64,000 nt of DNA from JAAZKA01 sp034926225. Its GTDB lineage: Bacteria > Bacillota > Clostridia > Oscillospirales > QAMX01. The notes beneath the pieces are model-generated. The model made no database searches. It was not told the DNA's origin and saw only the letters and a program-made list of their open reading frames with translations. The stretch lies in NCBI GenBank assembly GCA_034926225.1, contig JAYFRF010000015.1:62001-126000 (forward strand), read 5' to 3'. Shown here piece by piece: positions 1 through 7,423 of the stretch (positions within the stretch are counted from its first letter, which is position 1; each line of letters opens with the position of its first letter). A program made the position numbers and the translations under genes.

Positions 1-260
1 GATTCGTCGGAACAGGGAGCGTCGAGCGTCGGGTAAAGGGCGAGCGCATCGGCATGCGGGACGGGATCGGAACCATCGGGGAGCTTATTGGCGCCGTGGG
101 AGAGGATGACGCCGCGTACGCCGGGGAGGGCGGCAAGCTCAGCTGACGTGATGTCGTGGGGATGGATTTCGCTGTAGCAGCCCATCGCACGGATGCGGCG
201 GGCAAGGGCGGCGTTCTCATCCGAGCCTTGATCGAGAATGACGAACATATCCTGCTTCAT
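1..260 (-). CDS. GuaA-like class I glutamine amidotransferase, N-terminal part (truncated by window edge)
   Basis: Only the first 86 codons are inside the window. The protein opens with MKQDMFVILDQGSDEN, followed by ALARRIRAMGCYSEIHPHD and GVILSHGANK. This spacing matches the start of the glutamine amidotransferase domain of GMP synthase (ILDFG..., LIARRIRE.G, then GIILSGGP). Two landmarks are altered: Phe-Gly is Gln-Gly, and the SGGP loop reads SHGAN. The catalytic Cys-His-Glu triad would lie beyond the edge. AAAGGAG sits 11 bases before the ATG. It could be a divergent GuaA, a stand-alone amidotransferase subunit, or a paralogue with another substrate; the fragment cannot decide. Confidence 0.6.
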   Translation of the reverse strand, partial: MKQDMFVILDQGSDENAALARRIRAMGCYSEIHPHDITSAELAALPGVRGVILSHGANKLPDGSDPVPHADALALYPTLDAPCSDE

Positions 261-319
261 ACTAAGAAAGCTCCTTTGCACCATAATTCGACTGTAGAAA
301 AGGAATTTTATAAAACGAA

Positions 320-355
320 CCCGCCCTTAGGAAAACCCTTTTCCCAAAGACGGGC
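320..355 (-). terminator. intrinsic terminator after rpsT
   Basis: Read on the minus strand, CCCGTCTTTGGGAAAA is followed by a short loop and TTTTCCTAAGGGCGGG, then GTTTTATAAAA. The hairpin lies just past the rpsT stop and before the next minus-strand gene. Confidence 0.65.
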
Positions 356-373
356 ACGAAAACAAGCGGAGAA

Positions 374-622
374 TTACTTGGCGGCTCTGGCGATGGCACT
401 CTTGCGGCGAGCGGCGGTGTTCGCATGCAGGAGGCCGGCGGCGCAGGCCTGATCCACCTTTTTATATGCAAGCGCAACGGCGGCGGCCTTATCGGACTCC
501 GACGCGATCGTAGTCTGGAATTTCTTCATATCGCTCTTGAATTCAGACTTTGCCATTTTATTCTGAGCGGTCTTCGTCGCGCTAACCAGCACACGCTTCT
601 TGGCAGACTTGATATTCGGCAT
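374..622 (-). CDS. rpsT: 30S ribosomal protein S20
   Basis: An 82-residue basic protein beginning MPNIKSAKKRVLVS, the characteristic start of bacterial S20, and continuing with the lysine- and alanine-rich helical body that binds 16S rRNA early in 30S assembly. Length is normal (S20 is usually 80-90 residues). An in-frame ATG 27 bases upstream exists, but AAAGGAGACACC sits just before the chosen start and the family begins MPNIKSA. It is monocistronic, with its own promoter at 666-694 and terminator at 320-355. Confidence 0.97.
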   Translation of the reverse strand: MPNIKSAKKRVLVSATKTAQNKMAKSEFKSDMKKFQTTIASESDKAAAVALAYKKVDQACAAGLLHANTAARRKSAIARAAK

Positions 623-665
623 GATGGTGTCTCCTTTCGTAGTTTTCATAGTCTAACGAATTTGA

Positions 666-694
666 ATTATACCATAGAACCGTCCGAAAAGCAA
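666..694 (-). promoter_or_regulatory. rpsT promoter
   Basis: On the minus strand TTGCTT (689-694) and TATAAT (666-671) are separated by exactly 17 bases, about 45 bases upstream of the rpsT start. Confidence 0.75.
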
Positions 695-759
695 GTACTT
701 TTTTAACAAAAGAGGTCGAAGACCGTACTAATTTTTCCGCCAATGCGCGCTTTTCCTCG

Positions 760-788
760 TTGACAGGAGGAAAATGCGGCGGTATAAT
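760..788 (+). promoter_or_regulatory. promoter of the carbohydrate operon
   Basis: A perfect TTGACA (760-765) and perfect TATAAT (783-788) with a 17-base spacer, 45 bases before the ATG at 834. It should be a strong vegetative sigma-A promoter. Confidence 0.85.
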
Positions 789-833
789 ACCAATAGGAAC
801 CCTTTTTGCGCTGTATAAAAAGGAGGAATACCG

Positions 834-2021
834 ATGAACATCTGCGAAAAACTGCTGCGGGAAGGCGGCGGCATTCTCAGGCTCGCTCCCGCATGGGTAC
901 CGCGTTCCTTCTGCCGTCCGGCGAAGCGCATAAAGCTGCATCCGGACGACTACTATAAGCTTGGCCTTGCGCGTGGCGGCATCGACGAACGTTGGCTTGC
1001 GTCTGCGACCCCCGCCGATAACGGCCCCGGAACCCCCGCCGACGAGGGACTGTCCTATGCTGTCTCCCGCGACGGACGGGAACGCGTGACCTTGGCGGAG
1101 ATGGTCGATACGCTCAAGGGGGAGCTGATCGGGCAGGTTTTGTGGGACAAGTACCAGCGCTGGCCGGCATTTTCGAAGTTTTTCGATAACCTCGGGCCGC
1201 TGCCCCATCATATTCATCATGACGAAGCCCATGCCGCGCGCGTGGGGATGCATAAAAAGCCCGAAATGTATTTTTTCCCCGCGCAGATGAACGCCTTCGG
1301 CGGCGAATTCCCGTTTACCTTCTTCGGGCTGCGTCCCGAGACGACAAAAGAGGAGCTGTACCGGGCGCTGGCGGCGTTTCCGAAGGGCGATAACCGGATT
1401 CTTGAGCTGTCGGTCGCTTATAAGCTGGCACTCGACACCGGCTGGAATGTGCCGCCAGGCGTACTCCATGCGCCGGGCAGCCTCTGCACCTACGAGCCGC
1501 AGTTCGCGTCCGACGTCTTTGCGATGTACCAGTCGATGCTTTATTTTGAGCATGCGGTGCCGGAGGAGCTGCTGTGGAAGAACTGCCCGCCAGAGAAGAT
1601 GGGGGACGTCGATTACCTGATGGAGGTTGTCGACTGGGAGAAGAATATAGACCCGTATTTCTCGAAAAACAGCTTCATGCGTCCGGTGATTGATACGAAA
1701 ACCGACGCGTACGCCGACGAATGGATCTGTTATCGCTGCAAGCTGGCGTCAGCTAAGCGCCTGACCGTCTCGCCCGGGCAGTCCGTACGCTTGACGGACG
1801 CCGCCGCGCACGGCATTATCGCGATTGAAGGCTGCGGCACCATCAACGGGCAGCCGCTCGAGTCGCCGACGCTGATCCGTTTCGGTGCGCTGACGAATGA
1901 CGAGTACTTCATCCCCGAACCGGCGGCGAAGGACGGCGTGATTTACGAAAACCACAGCGCTTCAGAGCCGCTCGTGATACTGCGGCATTTTGCCGAAAAT
2001 CCCGCATGTCCTGCGATGTGA
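834..2021 (+). CDS. phosphomannose-isomerase-like cupin protein
   Basis: A 395-residue protein resembling type I mannose-6-phosphate isomerase: HHIHHDEAH at residues 125-133 and EMYFF at 144-148 supply the His/Glu set of a metal-binding cupin barrel, followed by a helical insert and VLHAPGSLCTYEPQ in the second half. Family members interconvert phosphorylated aldoses and ketoses, but this one is divergent and its substrate cannot be read from sequence. AAGGAGG sits 8 bases upstream of the ATG. It is first in the operon with a CBM9-like protein, an aldo/keto reductase and a PHP protein, which supports a sugar role. Confidence 0.7.
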   Translation: MNICEKLLREGGGILRLAPAWVPRSFCRPAKRIKLHPDDYYKLGLARGGIDERWLASATPADNGPGTPADEGLSYAVSRDGRERVTLAEMVDTLKGELIGQVLWDKYQRWPAFSKFFDNLGPLPHHIHHDEAHAARVGMHKKPEMYFFPAQMNAFGGEFPFTFFGLRPETTKEELYRALAAFPKGDNRILELSVAYKLALDTGWNVPPGVLHAPGSLCTYEPQFASDVFAMYQSMLYFEHAVPEELLWKNCPPEKMGDVDYLMEVVDWEKNIDPYFSKNSFMRPVIDTKTDAYADEWICYRCKLASAKRLTVSPGQSVRLTDAAAHGIIAIEGCGTINGQPLESPTLIRFGALTNDEYFIPEPAAKDGVIYENHSASEPLVILRHFAENPACPAM

Positions 2022-2220
2022 AATCCACGGCGAAACACGTTTCATATAAAAGCCTTTTCGGAAGGGATAGTTGCCCCGCTGTCCGTTCATGAATTTCCTA
2101 TAGATCACCCGCATAACAGATGGGAACCGAGAAGTTTTCCCGAGTTTCCACCGAGTTTTCCCCATTCAAACGGTAGAACCTTCACCAGGAGCAAAAATTA
2201 CGGCGAGGTGTTTTGAACTT

Positions 2221-2853
2221 ATGCTGACGGTGCCAAAGACCATTTCCAGATCGTATTTCGAAAAAAATCAGGAGTTATTTCCCAAGCATGCGATAGCCTT
2301 CTACCCATGGGCGGCGGCGGGCTCGTATATGCCGAAAAGTTACGTACGTGTTGCTCACAGCGGCAGCGCGATTTTTGTACGGCTATGGTGCCGCGAGAAG
2401 GATCCCCGCGCCATGGTAACGGAGTGGAACGGGGCCGTCTGGACAGACTCCGCGTTGGAGTTTTTCATCGAGCCGGTGCGCGGATCGGGATACTTCAATT
2501 TTGAGATGAATTCCCACCCGGCGATGCTGGCATACTTCGGTGTGGATACCGCCGACGATAAACGTGTGCCGGTCGAGTGGCCGCATGAGGCGTTCGCGCT
2601 TACATCGCGGTTTTGGAACCGAAACGGTGTGGACTGGTGGGAGGTCTGTGTGACGATTCCGTTTGACATGCTGTGCAAATATGTGCCGTCCTTTCGCGGG
2701 GCGCCGGGGACGGTTATCCGCGCGAACGCGTTTAAATGCGGCGACGACTGCGCGGAACCGCACTACGGTTGCCTGTTCCCGATCGACCAAAAAAAGGTTC
2801 CCGAGCCCGCCTTCCACGTGCCGCAGTATTTCGGCGAATGGAAGCTTTCATAA
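2221..2853 (+). CDS. CBM9-like carbohydrate-binding family protein
   Basis: A 210-residue protein without signal peptide or membrane segment. The pattern FVRLWCREKDPRA, then DSALEFFIEP, then YFNFEMNSHPAMLAYFG is typical of the family 9-like carbohydrate-binding beta-sandwich. In many Clostridia and Bacteroidota such domains occur as stand-alone proteins of about this size, of unknown purpose. No catalytic motif is visible. GAGGTG precedes the ATG by about 9 bases. The 199 bases between it and the upstream gene hold no clear terminator or RNA element. Its end overlaps the following glycosylase by 16 bases. Confidence 0.75.
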   Translation: MLTVPKTISRSYFEKNQELFPKHAIAFYPWAAAGSYMPKSYVRVAHSGSAIFVRLWCREKDPRAMVTEWNGAVWTDSALEFFIEPVRGSGYFNFEMNSHPAMLAYFGVDTADDKRVPVEWPHEAFALTSRFWNRNGVDWWEVCVTIPFDMLCKYVPSFRGAPGTVIRANAFKCGDDCAEPHYGCLFPIDQKKVPEPAFHVPQYFGEWKLS

Positions 2854-3314
2854 CGCACCCGTTCGAGCCGGTCTGCGGAAAGGATGCCCGCGCGTTGATT
2901 TTGGGCACTTTTCCATCCGTACGCTCGCGGGAGGAGGGGTTTTACTACGGACACCCGCGCAACCGCTTCTGGAGGGTGCTTTCCCTCATCTATGGGGAAA
3001 ATCTGCCCGAGACCATTTCCGAAAAGCGGACGCTGATCATACGGCATCGGCTTGCGCTGTGGGATGTCATCGCGTCCTGCGAGATTACAGGGTCGGCGGA
3101 TGCGTCGATCCGTGGAGCGGTGCCGAACGATATCCCGGGGCTTTGCGCTCAAGCGGGAATCACGCGTATTTACGCTAACGGCCAGACGGCGGCAAGGCTC
3201 TATGCACGCGCGGGGTTTGCGCCGGGGATCCTCGCGCTGCCGTCCACGAGTCCCGCCAACGCGTCGTGGAGCGTTCCCGCACTGGCCGATGCGTGGGGGA
3301 AGGCTTTACTATAG
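2838..3314 (+). CDS. DNA-deoxyinosine / mismatch-specific uracil-DNA glycosylase family protein
   Basis: A 158-residue uracil-DNA-glycosylase-superfamily protein. ALILGTFPSVRSREEGFYYG followed by HPRNRFWRVLS is the signature of the hypoxanthine/deoxyinosine glycosylase group (GxxPG-like loop then FxxxxNRFW), and LPSTSPANASW near the end is the second active-site motif. Such enzymes remove deaminated bases to start base-excision repair. The ATG at 2838 lies within the end of the previous gene, so translation is probably coupled. A DNA repair gene inside a sugar operon is unexpected and may be positional only. Confidence 0.8.
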   Translation: MEAFITHPFEPVCGKDARALILGTFPSVRSREEGFYYGHPRNRFWRVLSLIYGENLPETISEKRTLIIRHRLALWDVIASCEITGSADASIRGAVPNDIPGLCAQAGITRIYANGQTAARLYARAGFAPGILALPSTSPANASWSVPALADAWGKALL

Positions 3315-3354
3315 GATCGAAAGTATCGAACGATAGACATGGAGGTTTATAACA

Positions 3355-4242
3355 ATGGAAAAGCGTATTTTAGGAAAAACCGGCTACTCTATTACGCCGG
3401 TGGTGTACGGCGGTATCGTTTCGATGCGCGATGGGCAGGACGCGTCGGACCGCTATGTGTCGTGGGCGATTGACCGCGGTGTCAATTACTTCGATGTCGC
3501 TCCGAGCTACGGCGACGCACAGGAAAAGCTAGGAAATTCCTTAAAACCGTATCGAAACAGCGTCTATCTTGCCTGCAAGACACAAAAGCGGACGGCGGAG
3601 GACGCAAAGCGCGAGATGCTGGAATCGATGAAGCTTCTGCATACAGATTACTTCGACGTCTACCAGCTCCACGCGCTGTCGTCGCGGGAGGAAGTGAAGA
3701 CCGCGTTTGCGCCCGGCGGTGTGATGGAAGCGATCGAATGGGGGAAGCGTGAGGGTATTATCCGCCACACCGGGATCACCGCGCACAGCGAGGCTGCGGC
3801 ACTTGCGGCGCTCGAACTGTACGACTTCGACACGGTGCTGTATCCGATGAACTGGAGCCTTATGATGGCGTTCGACAACGGAAAGGCGCTTCTTGCGAAG
3901 GCTAAGGAGCGCGGGATGGGGTTTCTTGCGATGAAGGCGTTCATCGAGCGGGCGTGGAACGATCAAGCAGAGCGGGAAGGCTCGCGTTTCCCGAAGTCGT
4001 GGTGCAAACCCATCGATACGGAGGATCGCACGTTCCTGCTTGCGGCGATGCGGTTTACGCTTGAACTTGGCGTGGATACACTGGTACCGTCGGGGAATTT
4101 CGAAACATTTTCGTTTGCGATCGAGCATATCGACGAAGCGCTGGCAAAGCCGATCTCGGAGGAGGAACACGCGTTGCTTGCCGATAAGCTGGAAGGTGTT
4201 CGTGATAAGCTGTTTTTCACGGAGGAAGCCACCAAAAAATAA
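3355..4242 (+). CDS. aldo/keto reductase
   Basis: A 295-residue (beta/alpha)8 NAD(P)H-dependent oxidoreductase. The catalytic tetrad can be read: Asp and Tyr in NYFDVAPSYGDAQEKLG, Lys in LACKTQKR, and His in VYQLHALSS. VDTLVPSGN near the C-terminus occupies the cofactor phosphate-binding region. Such proteins reduce aldehydes and ketones of sugars; the substrate is not known. AGGAGG-like sequence (catggaggttt) precedes the ATG. It is followed 21 bases later by the PHP gene and appears co-transcribed. Confidence 0.88.
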   Translation: MEKRILGKTGYSITPVVYGGIVSMRDGQDASDRYVSWAIDRGVNYFDVAPSYGDAQEKLGNSLKPYRNSVYLACKTQKRTAEDAKREMLESMKLLHTDYFDVYQLHALSSREEVKTAFAPGGVMEAIEWGKREGIIRHTGITAHSEAAALAALELYDFDTVLYPMNWSLMMAFDNGKALLAKAKERGMGFLAMKAFIERAWNDQAEREGSRFPKSWCKPIDTEDRTFLLAAMRFTLELGVDTLVPSGNFETFSFAIEHIDEALAKPISEEEHALLADKLEGVRDKLFFTEEATKK

Positions 4243-4263
4243 GGATATAGAGGTGCAAACAGC

Positions 4264-5103
4264 ATGAAATTTGCGAATTGCCACTTCCATTCGACACACT
4301 CGGACGGTCAGTTCCGCCCGATGCATCTCGCGCGCCTCGCTTACGGCATGGGTTACTGTGCTGCCGTGATGACCGATCACGACGTGTTAAGCGGCAACAC
4401 GGAGTTTATACGGGAAGCCGGAAACCTCGGTCTTATGGCGCTGCCCGGCATCGAGATCACCTGCCGCATCCCCGAGGCGGGCTTCCATCTCGTGGGGCTT
4501 GGCATTGATCTCGCAAACCCCGCTTTAACCGCGTTCGTCGACCAGCTCTGTGAGTGGCGAAATGCGCATACAAGGCTGCTTTTCGAAAACGGTGTGCGGG
4601 AAGGGCTGCTGCGCGATATCACCTGGGCGGAGGTCGAAGCGTACAACCCAGGCTGCCGGTGGTTTTGCAACGAGCAGATCTTCCGTGCGATGGAGCTGAA
4701 GGGTGTGTTCGACATCCTGGAGCAGGACAAATACTTCCGGCTTGTCTTCTGGGGCGAGTTTGCGCGCGCGCACCACATCGAGGAGCCTACCGCCGCCGAC
4801 GCGATCGCCGTCATCCGCCGCGCGGATGGGATCCCCATCCTGGCGCATCCGCACCGGCAGGCTCGATACGTCCCCGCGCTCGTCGAGCTGGGACTTCTCG
4901 GTATCGAGGTCTGCCATCCCGATCTTGACGCGGAGGACGAAAAGCTTGCGCGGGAAGCGGCAGACGCGTATCATCTGTACCGCTCGGGCGGGTCCGATCA
5001 CTCGGGCGTGATGGGCGGCTGTTGCCCGCCGTATACCGGCGAAGGGCCGTGGGGCGTGGATGAGGAAGACTTTATGGCGATGGTTAACCGCCGTATAAAA
5101 TAA
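4264..5103 (+). CDS. PHP-domain phosphoesterase
   Basis: A 279-residue protein opening with CHFHSTHSDGQFRP, the HxH plus D motif of the PHP (polymerase and histidinol phosphatase) metal site, then MTDHD, GIEITC, ILAHPHRQ and GGSDHSG, giving the full set of His/Asp/Glu ligands for a trinuclear metal centre. Relatives hydrolyse small phosphate esters or 3',5'-nucleotide phosphates. The neighbours suggest a sugar-phosphate substrate, which is inference. Spacing to the acetyltransferase is 13 bases with AAAGGAGAG between them. Confidence 0.85.
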   Translation: MKFANCHFHSTHSDGQFRPMHLARLAYGMGYCAAVMTDHDVLSGNTEFIREAGNLGLMALPGIEITCRIPEAGFHLVGLGIDLANPALTAFVDQLCEWRNAHTRLLFENGVREGLLRDITWAEVEAYNPGCRWFCNEQIFRAMELKGVFDILEQDKYFRLVFWGEFARAHHIEEPTAADAIAVIRRADGIPILAHPHRQARYVPALVELGLLGIEVCHPDLDAEDEKLAREAADAYHLYRSGGSDHSGVMGGCCPPYTGEGPWGVDEEDFMAMVNRRIK

Positions 5104-5116
5104 AGGAGAGAATACC

Positions 5117-5755
5117 ATGACAGAAGAGGAAAAAATCTTTGCGGGGCAGCTTTTTCACCCCGGCAACCCGGAACTGCGGGCAATCAAGCTGCGTTCGCAT
5201 AATCTTTGCACGAAGTACAACCGCACCTTCGAGGATGAAACCGAGATGCGCGCGGAGCTTTTACGCCAGATTCTCGGCGATCTCGGCGAGGGCAGCTTTA
5301 TGCAGGGACCGATCTTTTTCCACTACGGCAGGCACACCCATATCGGCAAACGCTTTTTCGGTAATTATAACCTGACGGTGCAGGACGACGCGCCCGTGAC
5401 CATCGGCGATGATGTCAATTTCGGTCCGAACGTTACCATCGTCACGCCGATTCACCCGCTGATCGCGTCGGAGCGCAACCGGATGATCGACGAGGAGGGA
5501 AAGCCCGCGCGGCTGTGCTACGCAAAGCCCGTGACCATCGGCAGCAATATTTGGTTTGGCGCGAACGTCGTGGTCTGCTCGGGCGTGACGATCGGCGATA
5601 ACTGTGTCATCGGCGCAGGCAGCGTCGTGACGAAGGACATCCCCGCAAACACCTTTGCGGCGGGCGTGCCGTGCCGCGTCATCCGGGAGATCACCGAAGC
5701 CGACAGTATGAAATATAAGACAGAAATTCTCGGCGGATGCCGTGTCGAGGAATAA
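5117..5755 (+). CDS. sugar O-acetyltransferase (maltose/galactoside acetyltransferase type)
   Basis: A 212-residue left-handed beta-helix protein. The N-terminal maltose-acetyltransferase domain is visible (FHPGNPELRAIKLRSHNL...YN), followed by hexapeptide repeats such as VTIGDDVNFGPNVTIVTPIHP and VTIGSNIWFGANVVVCSGV. The His of TPIHPL aligns with the catalytic His that activates the sugar hydroxyl for acetyl-CoA. It is the last gene of the 834-5755 operon, closed by a bidirectional terminator. Confidence 0.92.
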   Translation: MTEEEKIFAGQLFHPGNPELRAIKLRSHNLCTKYNRTFEDETEMRAELLRQILGDLGEGSFMQGPIFFHYGRHTHIGKRFFGNYNLTVQDDAPVTIGDDVNFGPNVTIVTPIHPLIASERNRMIDEEGKPARLCYAKPVTIGSNIWFGANVVVCSGVTIGDNCVIGAGSVVTKDIPANTFAAGVPCRVIREITEADSMKYKTEILGGCRVEE

Positions 5756-5769
5756 GCGAAAGTATGCAA

Positions 5770-5817
5770 AAAGCGCACCCGAAGAGCCCGGATTCCGGGA
5801 CAATTCGGGTGCGCTTT
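5770..5817. terminator. bidirectional terminator between convergent genes
   Basis: AAAGCGCACCCGAA (5770-5783) and TTCGGGTGCGCTTT (5804-5817) form a perfect 14-base-pair stem between the plus-strand acetyltransferase and the minus-strand amidohydrolase. The A/T ends give short U tracts in both directions. Confidence 0.85.
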
Positions 5818-5819
5818 CC

Positions 5820-6635
5820 CTATCGATGTAAGCCCGCGAGCAGCCTTTGCCCGTTGCGGTAGAAGATGTTGCGGCGGTCATCGTCTGAGATATCGGCGTC
5901 CAGAATCGCGCCGATATAGTAGAATGTCGAGAACCACGGCAGATCGGTGCCAAAGAGGATCCGCTCGGAGCCAAGCTCATGAACGAAGCGGTCGAGGATG
6001 CCGCGGTCATCCATGACGGCGGTCAGCTCGAGATAGACGTTCGGACACTCGAGCGCGACTTCTATGGCGCGATCCCACTGGCCGTGCATCGAGTGGCCGC
6101 AGAGGATGGAGACGTTCGGGTATGCCTTTGCAACGCGGAGAACGTTGTCGGGGCCGTTGACGGGACTGCCGCCCCAGGTGTGGCAGAGTGCCAGCAGCCG
6201 ACGCTCGTTTAAGTACTCCCAGTAGGGCGCGTGACGGGGGTCCTCCAACGCGACGGCGTAGTAGTCCTGTAAGAATTTACAGCCGACGTAGACGTCGGGG
6301 TTTTCCTCCAGCGCCGCGCGGTCGCGTTCCCAGTCGATGTCATAGCTTTTTACACCGAGATAGGCGCGTAAGGGGCGACCGTATTTGCGGACGGGCTCGA
6401 GGTTCGCGGACTCGCCGATTTCGGCGGAGTAGAGAGCTAGGTGGCTGCAAAAGATAAAGCTCTCGATATGCGCGCGGCGCATGGTGTGGAGCATCTGCTC
6501 GGGTTCGCCCGCCGGGAGGTAGCCGCCTTCCATTTCGTGCATGTGACCGTGAAAATCGTAGATAGGGCAGTCCTCGACATATCCCTTTTCCCAGAATTCC
6601 TGCGCGAGCGCGCTGTTTTTGTTGATGTAGGTCAT
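5820..6635 (-). CDS. amidohydrolase (amidohydrolase_2-type TIM barrel), catalytic paralogue
   Basis: A 271-residue metal-dependent hydrolase. All expected metal ligands can be seen: HGHMH near residue 29, His in ALCHTWGG, His in LCGHSMHG and Asp in FGTDLPW. Family members hydrolyse lactones or amides or decarboxylate small acids; the substrate is not identifiable. It is last in the AraC - DegT - amidohydrolase-like - amidohydrolase series and starts 3 bases after the stop of its paralogue, with an AGGTGCT-type ribosome binding site. Confidence 0.85.
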   Translation of the reverse strand: MTYINKNSALAQEFWEKGYVEDCPIYDFHGHMHEMEGGYLPAGEPEQMLHTMRRAHIESFIFCSHLALYSAEIGESANLEPVRKYGRPLRAYLGVKSYDIDWERDRAALEENPDVYVGCKFLQDYYAVALEDPRHAPYWEYLNERRLLALCHTWGGSPVNGPDNVLRVAKAYPNVSILCGHSMHGQWDRAIEVALECPNVYLELTAVMDDRGILDRFVHELGSERILFGTDLPWFSTFYYIGAILDADISDDDRRNIFYRNGQRLLAGLHR

Positions 6636-6638
6636 CGT

Positions 6639-7397
6639 TTATAGCACCTCCGCGATCATATGGAGGAAGTTGCCCCCGGCGATGAGCGCTTTGTCCTCGT
6701 CGGAAATTTCCGCGCAGCGAAGCTGCAGCATCCCGCCGCCGATGTACATGCTCGGGAAGCGGCTCGCAAACAGGAAACGCGCCGCGCCGTATTCCCGCAC
6801 GAGGTCCTCAAGCCCCTGATCGGTGATCATGAAGGACAGCTCCATGCGCAGATTGGGGAACTGCGCGAGGAAGGGACGGTAATAGCGGTCGGCGGGCCAG
6901 ATATTCGTGTAGCCGAGAATGGCGCAGAGCTTTGGGAAACGCTCCATCAGGTCGTAGCATTCCTCAAGCGTGATCCCACACGCCGTGTCGAGCATGACGG
7001 GGATCTTTGCGTCCTCCGCGACGGCGAGATAGTCCGCAAGCACCCCGGCGCGCGGCAGAAAGCGGTGCGCGCGCGGATTCAGGCGTAAAACGGGCATCTT
7101 ATCGCGGCGAAGGATGTCGGGCAGCTCGTCGGGCGCGGGAATCTCATGTGTATAGCGTGGCAGGAGCGTATACATACCGTAAAGGTCGGCGGAGGCGGTT
7201 TTCAGATCCTCCGCAAGGATGCGGTTGCCGACGGCGACGCCAGACATGTCGGCAGCGAGCGTCCGCACAAGCCCGCCTTTGACGCCGGCACGGTCAAGCG
7301 CGTTACCAAGCGCTTCGATCGTACGGCAGGGCTGCGGCGGCGTGCGCGCCGCGTTGACCTCAGTGCCGTAGGATAGGTTTGCGTCATAAAAGATCAT
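6639..7397 (-). CDS. amidohydrolase-fold protein lacking metal ligands (probable pseudoenzyme)
   Basis: A 252-residue protein that aligns along its whole length with its 3' neighbour but has lost every metal ligand: the HxH region reads YDANLSYG, the first later His is Asp (MLDTACG), the second is Tyr (ILGYTNIW), and the Asp of GTDLPW is Ser (FASRFPS). The reading frame is intact, so it is presumably selected, perhaps as a structural or regulatory partner of the active copy. The ATG at 7397 follows GGGAGGAATGG; an upstream extension is possible but has no family resemblance. Confidence 0.72.
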   Translation of the reverse strand: MIFYDANLSYGTEVNAARTPPQPCRTIEALGNALDRAGVKGGLVRTLAADMSGVAVGNRILAEDLKTASADLYGMYTLLPRYTHEIPAPDELPDILRRDKMPVLRLNPRAHRFLPRAGVLADYLAVAEDAKIPVMLDTACGITLEECYDLMERFPKLCAILGYTNIWPADRYYRPFLAQFPNLRMELSFMITDQGLEDLVREYGAARFLFASRFPSMYIGGGMLQLRCAEISDEDKALIAGGNFLHMIAEVL

Positions 7398-7423
7398 GCG
7401 TCCATTCCTCCCGATACACCGTT

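Noticed and set aside
582..1553. A 323-codon open frame on the minus strand across rpsT and the cupin gene
   Set aside because: It is antisense to a well-supported gene, spans the rpsT promoter, has no ribosome binding site and resembles no family. GC-rich codon bias creates such frames.
2022..2220. Repeated GAGTTTTCCC-like words in the gap before the CBM9-like gene
   Set aside because: Only two or three short imperfect copies and a weak GGGAA/TTCCC stem; no convincing operator, terminator or RNA.
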